Source: Sphingomonas sp. LM7 (GTDB taxonomy: Bacteria > Pseudomonadota > Alphaproteobacteria > Sphingomonadales > Sphingomonadaceae). Taken from it: a stretch of 64,000 nt of DNA. Under the pieces are notes generated by a model. It saw only the letters and a list, made by a program, of their open reading frames with translations. It was not told the DNA's origin and did no database searches. The DNA lies in the NCBI RefSeq assembly GCF_002002925.1, contig NZ_CP019511.1, positions 806,001 through 870,000 on the forward strand. Direction: 5' to 3'. Made by a program: the position numbers and the translations under genes. Shown here piece after piece: positions 31,188 through 40,328 of this stretch (positions within the stretch are counted from its first letter, which is position 1; every line of letters begins with the position of its first letter).

Positions 31188-32246
31188 GTGGGGGACCCGG
31201 TTACCGGCAGCGGCTATCGCCCGCCTGCGCCCGTGCCCGCCGCGCGCGTGCAATGGCCCGACAGCTTCCGCACGCGCTTCACGATCTTCGTCGATACCGA
31301 AGAGGAATTCGACTGGGGCGCTCCGTTCCGCCGCGACGCACGCGGCACCAGCCATATGGCGGCGATGCCCGACGCGCATGCCCGCTTCGCCGCGCACGGC
31401 GTCCCGCTCACCTGGCTGGTCGATCACCCGATCGCGACTTGCCCGCGCTCGATCGAGATATTGGGCAGCCTGATGGACGATGGCCGTTCCGCGATCGGCA
31501 CCCAGCTCCACCCCTGGGTCAACCCGCCATTCGATGAGGAGCTCTGCGTTCGCAACAGCTTCACCGGCAACCTGCCTGCCGGGCTGGAAGAGCGAAAGCT
31601 TGCCGTGCTGACCGATGCGATTGCTGCGGCGTTCGGCGCGCGACCGCTGGTCTATCGCGCCGGGCGGTACGGCATCGGTCCCAATACGCTCGGCACGTTG
31701 GCGCGGCTCGGCTATCGCGCCGATACTTCGATGCGATCGGGCTATGACTATTCCGGCGAAGGCGGTCCCGATTTCGCCGCCATCCCCAATCACGCCTTCC
31801 ACACCGGGCCCGCGGATTCGATCGTCGAGCTGCCGCTGACCACCATCTTCACCGGGGTGCTCCGCCGCGGAGGTGCCGGCCTTCACGCCCGGCTTGGACG
31901 GGTGCCACGCGGCCGCGGCGTGGCGTCCCGGCTCAAGCTGCTCTCGCGCGTCGCGCTCACGCCGGAGGACATGCCGCTCGAAGAAGCGCTCGAAGCGGTG
32001 CGCGTCGCGGTAGGAGAGGGGCTGCGGCTGCTCAATTTCAGTTTCCACTCGCCCTCGGTCGAGCCTGGCCACACGCCCTATGTCCGCGACGCGGCGGACC
32101 TGGCGGCGTTCTGGCGCTGGTGGGACGCGATGTTCGCGCTGCTGGTGCAGCTCGACGTGGCGCCGGCGTCGCTCGCCGAGATCCTCGACGCGGCTTGCAG
32201 CACGCCCCCAACCTCCGCTACTGCCCCGGGCGCTGGGGGCCTGTAG
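31188..32246 (+). CDS. Polysaccharide deacetylase-like protein
   Basis: The 352-residue protein opens its catalytic-type domain with FTIFVDTEEEFDWG, the NodB-homology first motif with paired Asp/Glu. It continues with 'GTQLHPWVNPPFDEE' (metal His) and 'YRAGRYGIGPNTLGTLARLGYRAD', where R-A-G-R is typical. The closing motif is 'LNFSFHSPSVEPGHTPYV' with His. This pattern is that of WalW-type deacetylase-like proteins. No signal peptide is visible. It follows the histidine kinase gene by 7 bp and probably shares its operon. The TAG stop (32244-32246) lies inside the tRNA-Ile gene, giving a 10-bp overlap between mRNA and tRNA. Confidence 0.8.
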   Translation: MGDPVTGSGYRPPAPVPAARVQWPDSFRTRFTIFVDTEEEFDWGAPFRRDARGTSHMAAMPDAHARFAAHGVPLTWLVDHPIATCPRSIEILGSLMDDGRSAIGTQLHPWVNPPFDEELCVRNSFTGNLPAGLEERKLAVLTDAIAAAFGARPLVYRAGRYGIGPNTLGTLARLGYRADTSMRSGYDYSGEGGPDFAAIPNHAFHTGPADSIVELPLTTIFTGVLRRGGAGLHARLGRVPRGRGVASRLKLLSRVALTPEDMPLEEALEAVRVAVGEGLRLLNFSFHSPSVEPGHTPYVRDAADLAAFWRWWDAMFALLVQLDVAPASLAEILDAACSTPPTSATAPGAGGL

Positions 32247-32312
32247 CTCAACGGTTAGAGCTGGCCGCTCATAACGGCTAGGTTGCGGGTTCGAGTCCTG
32301 CCGGGCCCACCA
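32237..32312 (+). tRNA. tRNA with CAT anticodon, most likely tRNA-Ile2 (lysidine)
   Basis: A full cloverleaf: acceptor GGGCCTG pairs with CGGGCCC, D arm with AGCTCAACGGTTAGAGCT, loop CTCATAA with anticodon CAT, T arm GCGGG-TTCGAGT-CCTGC, and encoded CCA at the end. The short D loop and GGTTGCGGG variable/T region resemble alphaproteobacterial tRNA-Ile2, whose C34 is modified to lysidine. Elongator tRNA-Met remains possible. Its first 10 bases overlap the 3' end of the upstream coding sequence. Confidence 0.85.
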
Positions 32313-32381
32313 GCGGCAATCCCCGGATAGTTTGCGACGCGCCTTGTGCGTCGGGCCGGGAGGCTCTAAGCGGCCCATCGT

Positions 32382-32460
<79 letters not shown>

Positions 32461-32483
32461 CCCATTGCGCGGAGCGTCGCTGC

Positions 32484-33032
32484 GTGAAACGCCGGATCGC
32501 CTATCGTCTGTACCTTCTCACCTTGCGTGGAGAATCGCAGACGTTCGTCAAGATCCGGCGCGTGCTGTTGAACGTAATGCTGGGGAAGCGGCATATCGGC
32601 CTCAACGTTTTCCCCGACGTGTTTCTCGAAGATGTTGATGGTCTTGAGCTTGGCGACAACGTCTCGATCAACCGGAGCTGCAACATCTCCTGCTCGGGCG
32701 GCATCACCATCGGCGATGACGTTTCGATCGCACATGGCGTTTCGATCCTGACGACCGAACATGGCTTCGACGATCCGGATGTGCCGATCAAGCGCCAGCC
32801 TGTGTCCCGCCATCCGGTCGTGATCGAGTCCGATGTCTGGATCGGTGCCAAGGCCACGGTCCTTGCGGGGGTCCGCATCGGGAAGGGGTCTATTGTCGCG
32901 GCGGGTGCAGTGGTCACGAAGGACGTTCCGGCAAACAGCATCGTCGGCGGCATTCCGGCGCGGGTGATGAAACAGGTTCGCCCGGGCTCTGGAAACCCTG
33001 GTGTCAGCCAGCCAGGTCAGCGGGCCGAATAA
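32484..33032 (+). CDS. Hexapeptide-repeat (LbH) acyltransferase
   Basis: The 182-residue protein forms a left-handed beta helix of hexapeptide repeats: '[20 protein letters not shown]', '[20 protein letters not shown]', then '[37 protein letters not shown]' and '[11 protein letters not shown]' by segment. The catalytic His of maltose/galactoside O-acetyltransferases is the one in TTEHGF. It probably O-acetylates a sugar in a surface polysaccharide. The GTG at 32484 gives a basic start (KRRIAYRLY); the frame upstream runs through tRNA-Pro and is not coding. It stands alone between tRNA-Pro and the convergent symporter gene. Confidence 0.85.
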   Translation: MKRRIAYRLYLLTLRGESQTFVKIRRVLLNVMLGKRHIGLNVFPDVFLEDVDGLELGDNVSINRSCNISCSGGITIGDDVSIAHGVSILTTEHGFDDPDVPIKRQPVSRHPVVIESDVWIGAKATVLAGVRIGKGSIVAAGAVVTKDVPANSIVGGIPARVMKQVRPGSGNPGVSQPGQRAE

Positions 33033-33077
33033 GGGCTATTTTGCCCATTCGACGGATTTCCCAAAACTCTTGGCCAT

Positions 33078-34403
33078 TCAGTCTGGGTCGCTCTCCACCG
33101 GCGGCGCAGCCGGGAACTCGTCGGGCACGCCGTTGAGTGCGCGGGCGAGCTGGTCACGGTCGAGCGCGCCTTCCCAGCGGGCTACCACGATCGTCGCGAC
33201 TGCGTTGCCGATGAAGTTGGTCAGGCTGCGGCACTCGCTCATGAACCGGTCGACACCCAGGATCAGCGCCATGCCCGCGATCGGCACCTTGGGCACGATC
33301 GCCAGCGTCGCGGCCAGAGTGATGAAGCCCGATCCCGTCACGCCCGCCGCCCCCTTCGAGCTCAGCATCGCCACGCCCAGCAATGCAACCTGCTCGCCCA
33401 GCGTCAGCTGGACGCCTGTCGCCTGCGCGATGAACAGCGCCGCCAGCGTCATATAAATGTTGGTGCCGTCGAGGTTGAACGAATAGCCGGTGGGCACGAC
33501 GACGCCGACGACTTCCTTGTCGCACCCGGCGCGCTCCATCTTCTGGATGAGCGCAGGCAGGGCAGCTTCGGACGAGGAAGTGCCGAGCACCAGCAGCAAT
33601 TCGGCCTTGAGGTAACGGAGCAGCTTGAGGATCGAGAAGCCGTTGAGCGCCGCGACCGCCCCCAGGATCACCAGCACGAAGATCGCTGCTGTGAGGTAGA
33701 AAGTGCCGACCAGCGCGCCGAGGCTGAGCAGGCTGCCAAGCCCGTATTTGCCGATGGTAAACGCCATCGCCCCGAACGCGCCCACCGGTGCCGCCCACAT
33801 CACTATCGTCACCAGCCGGAAAACCACAAGCGCGATACGCTCGAGCATGTCGGTCACCGGGCGTGCAGGCTCGCCGACCAGCGTCAGCGACACGCCGAAC
33901 AGCACCGCTACGAACAGCACCTGCAGGATCGAGCCGCTGGTGAAGGCCGAGACCAAGGTGGTGGGGATCACCGAGAGCAGGAAGCCGGTAACCGTCGTCT
34001 CGTGTGCCTTCTCCTCGAAGCCGTGGACGGCCGCGGCGTTGAGCGTCGTCGGATCGATATTCATCCCGGCGCCCGGCTGGACCAGGTTCGCGACGATGAG
34101 GCCGACGATCAGCGCCAGCGTCGAGAAGAACAGGAAATAGGCGAATGCCTTGAGTACGACGCGGCCGAGTGCGGCGAGCTGGCGCGATCCGGCGATGCCG
34201 GTCACCACGGTGAGGAAGATCACCGGCGGGATGATCATCTTGACCAGGCTGATGAAGCCGTCGCCAAGGGGCTGCAGGCTCGCGCCGAATACCGGGAACA
34301 GTGCACCCACGGTCACGCCGGCGATGATGCCGATCAACACCCAGAAATAGAGCAGGCGCCAGAATGGCTGCTTGCGCCCATCGCTCGCCAGGACCGGCCC
34401 CAT
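33078..34403 (-). CDS. Dicarboxylate/amino acid:cation symporter (DAACS family)
   Basis: The 441-residue inner-membrane protein is a complete DctA/GltP-type transporter with eight helices and two re-entrant loops. Diagnostic motifs are '[23 protein letters not shown]' early, the Ser-rich loop [11 protein letters not shown], the sodium/substrate motif '[18 protein letters not shown]' and '[20 protein letters not shown]'. It imports C4-dicarboxylates or acidic amino acids with protons or sodium. The start at 34403 (ATG) is chosen because GGAGG sits 7 bases upstream of it; the ATG at 34409 is too close to that site. No regulator gene lies alongside. Confidence 0.9.
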   Translation of the reverse strand: MGPVLASDGRKQPFWRLLYFWVLIGIIAGVTVGALFPVFGASLQPLGDGFISLVKMIIPPVIFLTVVTGIAGSRQLAALGRVVLKAFAYFLFFSTLALIVGLIVANLVQPGAGMNIDPTTLNAAAVHGFEEKAHETTVTGFLLSVIPTTLVSAFTSGSILQVLFVAVLFGVSLTLVGEPARPVTDMLERIALVVFRLVTIVMWAAPVGAFGAMAFTIGKYGLGSLLSLGALVGTFYLTAAIFVLVILGAVAALNGFSILKLLRYLKAELLLVLGTSSSEAALPALIQKMERAGCDKEVVGVVVPTGYSFNLDGTNIYMTLAALFIAQATGVQLTLGEQVALLGVAMLSSKGAAGVTGSGFITLAATLAIVPKVPIAGMALILGVDRFMSECRSLTNFIGNAVATIVVARWEGALDRDQLARALNGVPDEFPAAPPVESDPD

Positions 34404-34460
34404 TCTCATCCCTCCATCGTCGCGCCGTTTCTACGCCGGTCGCGATCGTCCCCCAAACGG

Positions 34461-34492
34461 AAAAGGGCGCCCCCTTTCGGGAGCGCCCTTTC
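34461..34492 (-). terminator. Rho-independent terminator of the small lipoprotein gene
   Basis: AAAGGGCGC (34462-34470) pairs with GCGCCCTTT (34483-34491). On the minus strand the stem is followed by TTTT. It lies 40 bp after the stop of the lipoprotein gene and just upstream of the symporter gene. Confidence 0.75.
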
Positions 34493-34531
34493 TAACCTTC
34501 AGCCCCCGGTCCCTTGGGACCGGAGAAGAGA

Positions 34532-34765
34532 TCAATGCGCGTTCGCCTCAGCGGCGTCGGCCTTGTTCTCTTCGACTGCAGCTGCGTTCTCGAGGACGTT
34601 CTCGACAACTGCGTTGCTGGTGTTGTCAGCAGCTTCTTCGTAGATCGCTGCGTTCGCCTCGTGGCTCTCAGCAACGTTCTCGGCAGTGGTGTTGGTGGTG
34701 CCACCGCTGCAAGCCGCGAGCGACATCAGGCCGGCGGTCGCAGCAACAATGAGGATCTTCTTCAT
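34532..34765 (-). CDS. Small lipoprotein, Ala/Glu/Asn-rich
   Basis: The 77-residue precursor has a type II signal with lipobox LAAC (Cys at about residue 19). The mature ~58 residues are very rich in Ala, Glu and Asn (NVAESHEANAAIYEEAADN), predicted as one long helix without further Cys. It resembles entericidin-like or envelope-stress lipoproteins in size only. The ATG at 34765 has GGAG eight bases upstream. A terminator follows and a 160-bp gap lies upstream, so it is a single-gene unit. Function unknown. Confidence 0.75.
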   Translation of the reverse strand: MKKILIVAATAGLMSLAACSGGTTNTTAENVAESHEANAAIYEEAADNTSNAVVENVLENAAAVEENKADAAEANAH

Positions 34766-34928
34766 GTGGGTTTGCTCCTGTGGAACATTAAACGTTTCGC
34801 ACCCGGCCCGAATGCCCGACGCGAAACGCTGGAATAGCGGTCGTTGCGCTTGCGTCAATCGCAAATGTGCCGCGTCGCAAAATTTCTGCCATTTTTTTGC
34901 CTGAATTCGGACATGCGAGCGCCGCGGG

Positions 34929-36296
34929 TCAGGGAGCAACCGGCCCGATCGCCTCAGGCGCGTTGGCAGTAACCGCCAGCATCGTCGTCCACGCCGCCAC
35001 ATTCTGGCGTAGCTGGACCGGATCGACCTTGTCGAGCGTGTCGTCCGGAGTGTGGTGGTAGTCGAAATAGCGCAATCCCGATTGCGCCAGATCAATCCCG
35101 GACGCGCCGGCGCGGATCACCGCCGCGACATCGGCGCCGCCGGTAGCCGGATCGCCGCCGCGGCCAACGCCGATCGGGGCGAGTGCCGCCGCCAGCCGAT
35201 CGACGACTGGCTTGCCGCTTGCAGGCAGGGTCGCGTCGAACTTCCAGATCCGGTCGGCGCCGAAATCCGATTCGGAGGCGAGGACGTGGCGCTCGCCCTT
35301 ATGTGCTTCGAAATACGCCTTGCCGCCGAATACGCCGGGCTCCTCGGCGCCGGCCCAGAGCACCCGGATCGTGCGGCGCGGCTGGCCGGCGTCCATGATC
35401 CGCTTCGCTGCGGCGGTGACGATGCCGCAACCCGATGCGTCGTCGATTGCGCCGGTGGCGAGGTCCCAGCTGTCGAGATGACAGGCGACCAGGATGATGC
35501 CCGCGCTCGGATCGCTGCCCGGCACTTCGGCGATGACATTGCCCGATACGCCTTCGCCCTTGAATTGCGGCGTGATCAGCAGCTTGAGCCGCACCGGCCC
35601 GCGCTTGAGCAGCCGCCCGAGCTGTTCGGCGTCGGGCAGCGCGAGTGCCGCGGCGGGGATCGGCTTGACGCCCGCGGCCCAGTTGGTGCCGCCGGTGTGC
35701 GGGTTGCGATGATAGTCGGTGCCGATCGAGCGGATCAGCGTCGCGACTGCGCCCTTGCTCGCGGCGACGCTTGGCCCGGTGCGCCGGGCAGCGCCGAACA
35801 CGCCATAGCTCGATCCGTCCTGAGTCACCGTCATCGCATGGTCGATGAACGCGATCTTGCCGTTTAGGCTGTCCGCAGGTGCCGCCTGGAGTTCGGCGAA
35901 GCTGGCGAAATATACGACCTCCGCTTCGATGCCCTTCGCCCCGGTCGATCCCGAATTGCCGAGCGCGGCCAGCGTGAGCTTTTGCGCCATCGGCCCAACG
36001 ACTTCGGCCTTTTCATCGCCGCGGACCCACACCGGCATCTTGAACGGCTCGTTGCGGACGTTGCGGAAGCCGAGTGCGGTCAGCTTGGCGATCGCCCATT
36101 TGCGTGCGCGCGCCTCGTCTTCGGTCGCGGCCAGCCGCGCGCCGATCTCGGTGGTCAGCCCTTCGGTGATCTCCCAGGCGAGGTCGTCCTGGAGCGCCGC
36201 GTCGCGCAGCGCCGCCACGTCGGGCGCGGTCTGGGCCAGCGAGGGGAGGGGCAGGGCGAGCGCGGCGGCCGCCGCGAGCAGGATGCGCTTGGTCAT
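34929..36296 (-). CDS. M28 family zinc aminopeptidase/carboxypeptidase, exported
   Basis: The 455-residue protein has a signal peptide (ILLAAAAALALPLPSLAQ). An inserted PA-like domain (about 120-220) precedes the M28 catalytic core. Zinc ligands are visible in CHLDSWD and GAIDDASG, the general-base Glu pair in WAGAEEPGVFGG, and the last His in FDYHHTPDDTLD. The layout is that of plasma glutamate carboxypeptidase-type M28 enzymes, which hydrolyse dipeptides outside the cytosol. It begins at ATG 36296 and is separated by 42 bp from the upstream MbtH-like gene in the same direction. Confidence 0.88.
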   Translation of the reverse strand: MTKRILLAAAAALALPLPSLAQTAPDVAALRDAALQDDLAWEITEGLTTEIGARLAATEDEARARKWAIAKLTALGFRNVRNEPFKMPVWVRGDEKAEVVGPMAQKLTLAALGNSGSTGAKGIEAEVVYFASFAELQAAPADSLNGKIAFIDHAMTVTQDGSSYGVFGAARRTGPSVAASKGAVATLIRSIGTDYHRNPHTGGTNWAAGVKPIPAAALALPDAEQLGRLLKRGPVRLKLLITPQFKGEGVSGNVIAEVPGSDPSAGIILVACHLDSWDLATGAIDDASGCGIVTAAAKRIMDAGQPRRTIRVLWAGAEEPGVFGGKAYFEAHKGERHVLASESDFGADRIWKFDATLPASGKPVVDRLAAALAPIGVGRGGDPATGGADVAAVIRAGASGIDLAQSGLRYFDYHHTPDDTLDKVDPVQLRQNVAAWTTMLAVTANAPEAIGPVAP

Positions 36297-36338
36297 GGGC
36301 GGAGGTGCTAGCCATACCCATATCGTTTGCCAATGCGT

Positions 36339-36578
36339 CTAGTCGCTTTGGGAGCGTCTCAGCGCCTCGGCTTCTTCCATCTTCTTGCGCAGGCTGAGCG
36401 GCCGCATGTCGGTCCATACTTCCTGGATCCACGCGAGCACCTCGGCCTTGCTGCCCGACTTGCCGGCGGCGCTCCAGCCGACCGGCAACTCGCGTTCCTC
36501 GGGCCAAATCGAATATTGTTCTTCGGAGTTCACCACCGCGAGGTAGATGGTGGTATCCTCTGGCTCGTCCCGGGACAT
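36339..36578 (-). CDS. MbtH-like protein, no NRPS in view
   Basis: The 79-residue protein carries the MbtH signature: '[18 protein letters not shown]' and 'GWSAAG' with the conserved Trp residues, then '[15 protein letters not shown]'. MbtH proteins bind and activate adenylation domains of nonribosomal peptide synthetases. No synthetase gene is present in this window, so it is either an orphan serving a distant cluster or acts elsewhere. The ATG at 36578 was chosen because the family starts just before this motif and GGAGCATGCC lies upstream. It is divergent from ettA (36749). Confidence 0.9.
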   Translation of the reverse strand: MSRDEPEDTTIYLAVVNSEEQYSIWPEERELPVGWSAAGKSGSKAEVLAWIQEVWTDMRPLSLRKKMEEAEALRRSQSD

Positions 36579-36748
36579 GGCATGCTCCTTCGCTACGGTT
36601 GGATAGCATCGTGCCGGGCGCCGGCCATCTTGTCGATCCGACCAGGCGTTTCGGTCGCTGACCAGCCGCCGCGTTGCCAAGCGGGCGGCTGATCGCTACA
36701 TGCGCGCCCAACTTTCCTGCACTTCAGATACCCATCGGAGACCCTATC

Positions 36749-38428
<1,680 letters not shown>

Positions 38429-38453
38429 TGCCGATCCGGGTGCCTGCGTTCTG

Positions 38454-38900
38454 ATGGCTCGCAAGGCACCCGGCTTCGGCAACACGCTGGGCCGCTGGCT
38501 CGTCGCCGAAGGGCTGGCGTCTGATGCGGAAGGCGCCGGATCACTCGCCGATAGTGTCCGGGTGCGCGCCCTGCTGATTGCGGCTGCGCGCGAACGGCGC
38601 GCCGTCAGCTACTCCGAGCTGTTAAGCGGGCTGGGCCACCGCTTCACCCGTCCCAAGATGCGCGCGGTATGCAAGACGCTCGACGCAATAGATGCGGCTG
38701 CGGCGATTGTGGAAGAGCCGGAACTGGCAGTTCTGGTCGTCCGCGAGACCGATCGGCTTCCGGGACAGGGCTGGTGGGTGGGTGCGCGCGATGCCCATGG
38801 CTACACCGGCGAATGGAGCGGGCCGGAAGCTGCTGCGCTGGTTGCGCGATTGCAGGCGCAGGCGTTCGATCATTGGCAGGCCAAGGAGTGGCGGGACTAG
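38454..38900 (+). CDS. Conserved hypothetical protein, 148 residues
   Basis: I cannot name this protein. It starts at ATG 38454, 25 bp after ettA and likely co-transcribed. The N-terminal part is helical ('LADSVRVRALLIAAARERRAVSYSELLSGLGHRF'), resembling small DNA-binding or helical-bundle domains. A beta-rich part follows with 'LAVLVVRETDRLPGQGWWVGARD' and ends in a helix containing 'FDHWQAKEWRD'. The 'AVSYSELLSGLGHRFTRPKMR' pattern is reminiscent of MGMT-like or winged-helix folds used in DNA repair, but no catalytic Pro-Cys-His-Arg motif is present. No membrane segment or signal peptide. Confidence 0.65.
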   Translation: MARKAPGFGNTLGRWLVAEGLASDAEGAGSLADSVRVRALLIAAARERRAVSYSELLSGLGHRFTRPKMRAVCKTLDAIDAAAAIVEEPELAVLVVRETDRLPGQGWWVGARDAHGYTGEWSGPEAAALVARLQAQAFDHWQAKEWRD

Positions 38901-38943
38901 TGCACAGCGGGAGACGCGCGCAATGCGCGCCTCCTGCCCCAGG

Positions 38944-39327
38944 TCAGGCCGTTCGTGTCCGCGCCGCATCCACGCTCCACGGCCCTGCGCCTGCCGCGGC
39001 CAGATAAAGGAAGATGAAGGCATAGAGCAGGATCGCCTCACCGCCATTGACCGAGGGGTAGAAGCCGTTCGGGGCGTGCACCATGAAATAACCGACCGCG
39101 GACATGCCCGAGGCGATGAACGCCACCGGTCGCGTGAACAGTCCGATCACCAGCAGCGCACCGCCGATCAGTTCGATCGCGCCAGCGGCCTGGAGCAGCG
39201 GCGTCAGCGGCATCGGAAACGGCGGCAAACTGAAGAATTTCGACGTGCCGTGGTGCAGGAAGGCGAGACCCGCGACGATGCGGAGCACGCTGAGCAACGG
39301 ACCGGACCAGCTTGCGGGAATGGGCAT
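38944..39327 (-). CDS. DoxX family membrane protein
   Basis: The 127-residue protein has four transmembrane helices and the DoxX opening 'LLSVLRIVAGLAFLHHGTSKFF', then 'LLQAAGAIELIGGALLVIGLFTRPVAFI' and a last helix 'AILLYAFIFLYLAAAG' by segment. DoxX proteins are small inner-membrane proteins linked to redox or thiol metabolism; the exact reaction is unclear. GGAGG lies before the ATG at 39327. It is in the same direction as the acylphosphatase gene 105 bp upstream but has its own spacing. Confidence 0.88.
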   Translation of the reverse strand: MPIPASWSGPLLSVLRIVAGLAFLHHGTSKFFSLPPFPMPLTPLLQAAGAIELIGGALLVIGLFTRPVAFIASGMSAVGYFMVHAPNGFYPSVNGGEAILLYAFIFLYLAAAGAGPWSVDAARTRTA

Positions 39328-39432
39328 GCGTTCCTCCTGTTCACGCGCGTGATCGCGCCGTTTCGAAGGTGGAACCTTTCATGCCCCGGCCGGGGAATCA
39401 ACTGGTGGTCGCGAAACCCTGTGTTTCCCGCA

Positions 39433-39711
39433 TCAGGCGGTGAAGCGTTTGGTGAAGCCCTTGGCCTGTTTTTCGCCCTCAGCGGAGAATGCCTCGACAT
39501 GCTCGACCCGCGCGAGCGGCGAGCCTTCATGGCATCCCTCGACCAGCTTCGCGACGGTCTCGTCTTCGCCTGAGACGAGTATCTCGACCCGGCCGTCCTT
39601 CACGTTGCGCACCCAGCCGGTCAGGCCGCTGCGCTGTGCCGTGCGCACCACCCAGTCGCGAAAGCCGACGCCTTGGACGCGGCCGGAAACCAATATGCGC
39701 TGTGTGACCAT
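39433..39711 (-). CDS. acyP: Acylphosphatase
   Basis: The 92-residue enzyme has the two family motifs: GRVQGVGFRDWV with the phosphate-binding Arg, and 'GLTGWVRNVKDGRVEILVSG' with the catalytic Asn. The alpha/beta sandwich is complete ('GFTKRFTA' end). It hydrolyses acyl phosphates such as carbamoyl phosphate in the cytosol. The ATG at 39711 is used; an in-frame GTG lies three codons upstream. It is preceded by about 110 bp of non-coding DNA before the GreB-type gene, in the same direction. Confidence 0.92.
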   Translation of the reverse strand: MVTQRILVSGRVQGVGFRDWVVRTAQRSGLTGWVRNVKDGRVEILVSGEDETVAKLVEGCHEGSPLARVEHVEAFSAEGEKQAKGFTKRFTA

Positions 39712-39820
39712 AATCCCCACGCTTACCCGGACCCGAACGCGGGCCCCCGTCGCCTGTCTAGCACGGCGCGTCTAAAGGCGAGCGGCACAGCGATTCGATT
39801 CGCCGTATCCGGGGCACGAT

Positions 39821-40297
39821 TCAGGGGTAGGTTACGGCAATTACTTCATATTCACGTTCGCCACCGGGCAAGGTGACGCGGCGAAGGTCGCCGATCGCCG
39901 CACCGCGCAGCGCGCGCGAAAGCGGGGCGTTCCAGCCGATCAGTCCCTTGCCGGCATCGGTCTCGTCATCGCCGACCAGCGTTAGCACGCGGTGATTGTC
40001 GTCCTCGTCGGCGATCGTCACGGTCGCGCCGAAGAACACCCGGCTGCGATCTTCTTGGGCCGATGGATCGACCACCTTGGCAGCCTTCATCCGCTTGGAG
40101 AGCCAGCCCAGCCGCCGGTCGATCTCGCGCAGCCGTTTGCGGCCGTAGATGTAATCGCCGTTCTCCGAACGGTCGCCATTGCCCGCTGCCCAGGCGATCG
40201 TCTCGACCAGCTTGGGCCGTTCGCCGCCGAACAGCGCGTCATATTCGGCCTTGAGGGCGGAATAGCCCGCGGGGGTGATGTAGTTGGGGCGGTCCAT
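39821..40297 (-). CDS. greB: GreA/GreB family transcription elongation factor (GreB-like)
   Basis: The 158-residue protein has the N-terminal coiled coil of Gre factors ('ITPAGYSALKAEYDAL', acidic tip 'GDRSENGDYIYGRKRLREID') and a C-terminal FKBP-like domain with 'VFFGATVTIADEDDNHRVLTLVG' and 'SPLSRAL'-like 'NAPLSRALRGAAIGD'. The tip acids (Asp/Glu in NGDRSENGDY) reach into the RNA polymerase secondary channel to promote transcript cleavage. The basic patch and 'YIYGRKRLREIDRR' resemble GreB more than GreA. It lies 31 bp after the transglycosylase gene and probably shares its transcript. Confidence 0.88.
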   Translation of the reverse strand: MDRPNYITPAGYSALKAEYDALFGGERPKLVETIAWAAGNGDRSENGDYIYGRKRLREIDRRLGWLSKRMKAAKVVDPSAQEDRSRVFFGATVTIADEDDNHRVLTLVGDDETDAGKGLIGWNAPLSRALRGAAIGDLRRVTLPGGEREYEVIAVTYP

Positions 40298-40328
40298 TGT
40301 GCTGGAGTACCGCCCCTCCGCACTGTCG

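Noticed and set aside
32237-32312. tRNA-Met(elongator) for the CAT-anticodon tRNA
   Set aside because: The D loop and T-arm pattern resemble alphaproteobacterial tRNA-Ile2 more closely. Kept as a stated alternative because the lysidine signature cannot be verified by eye.
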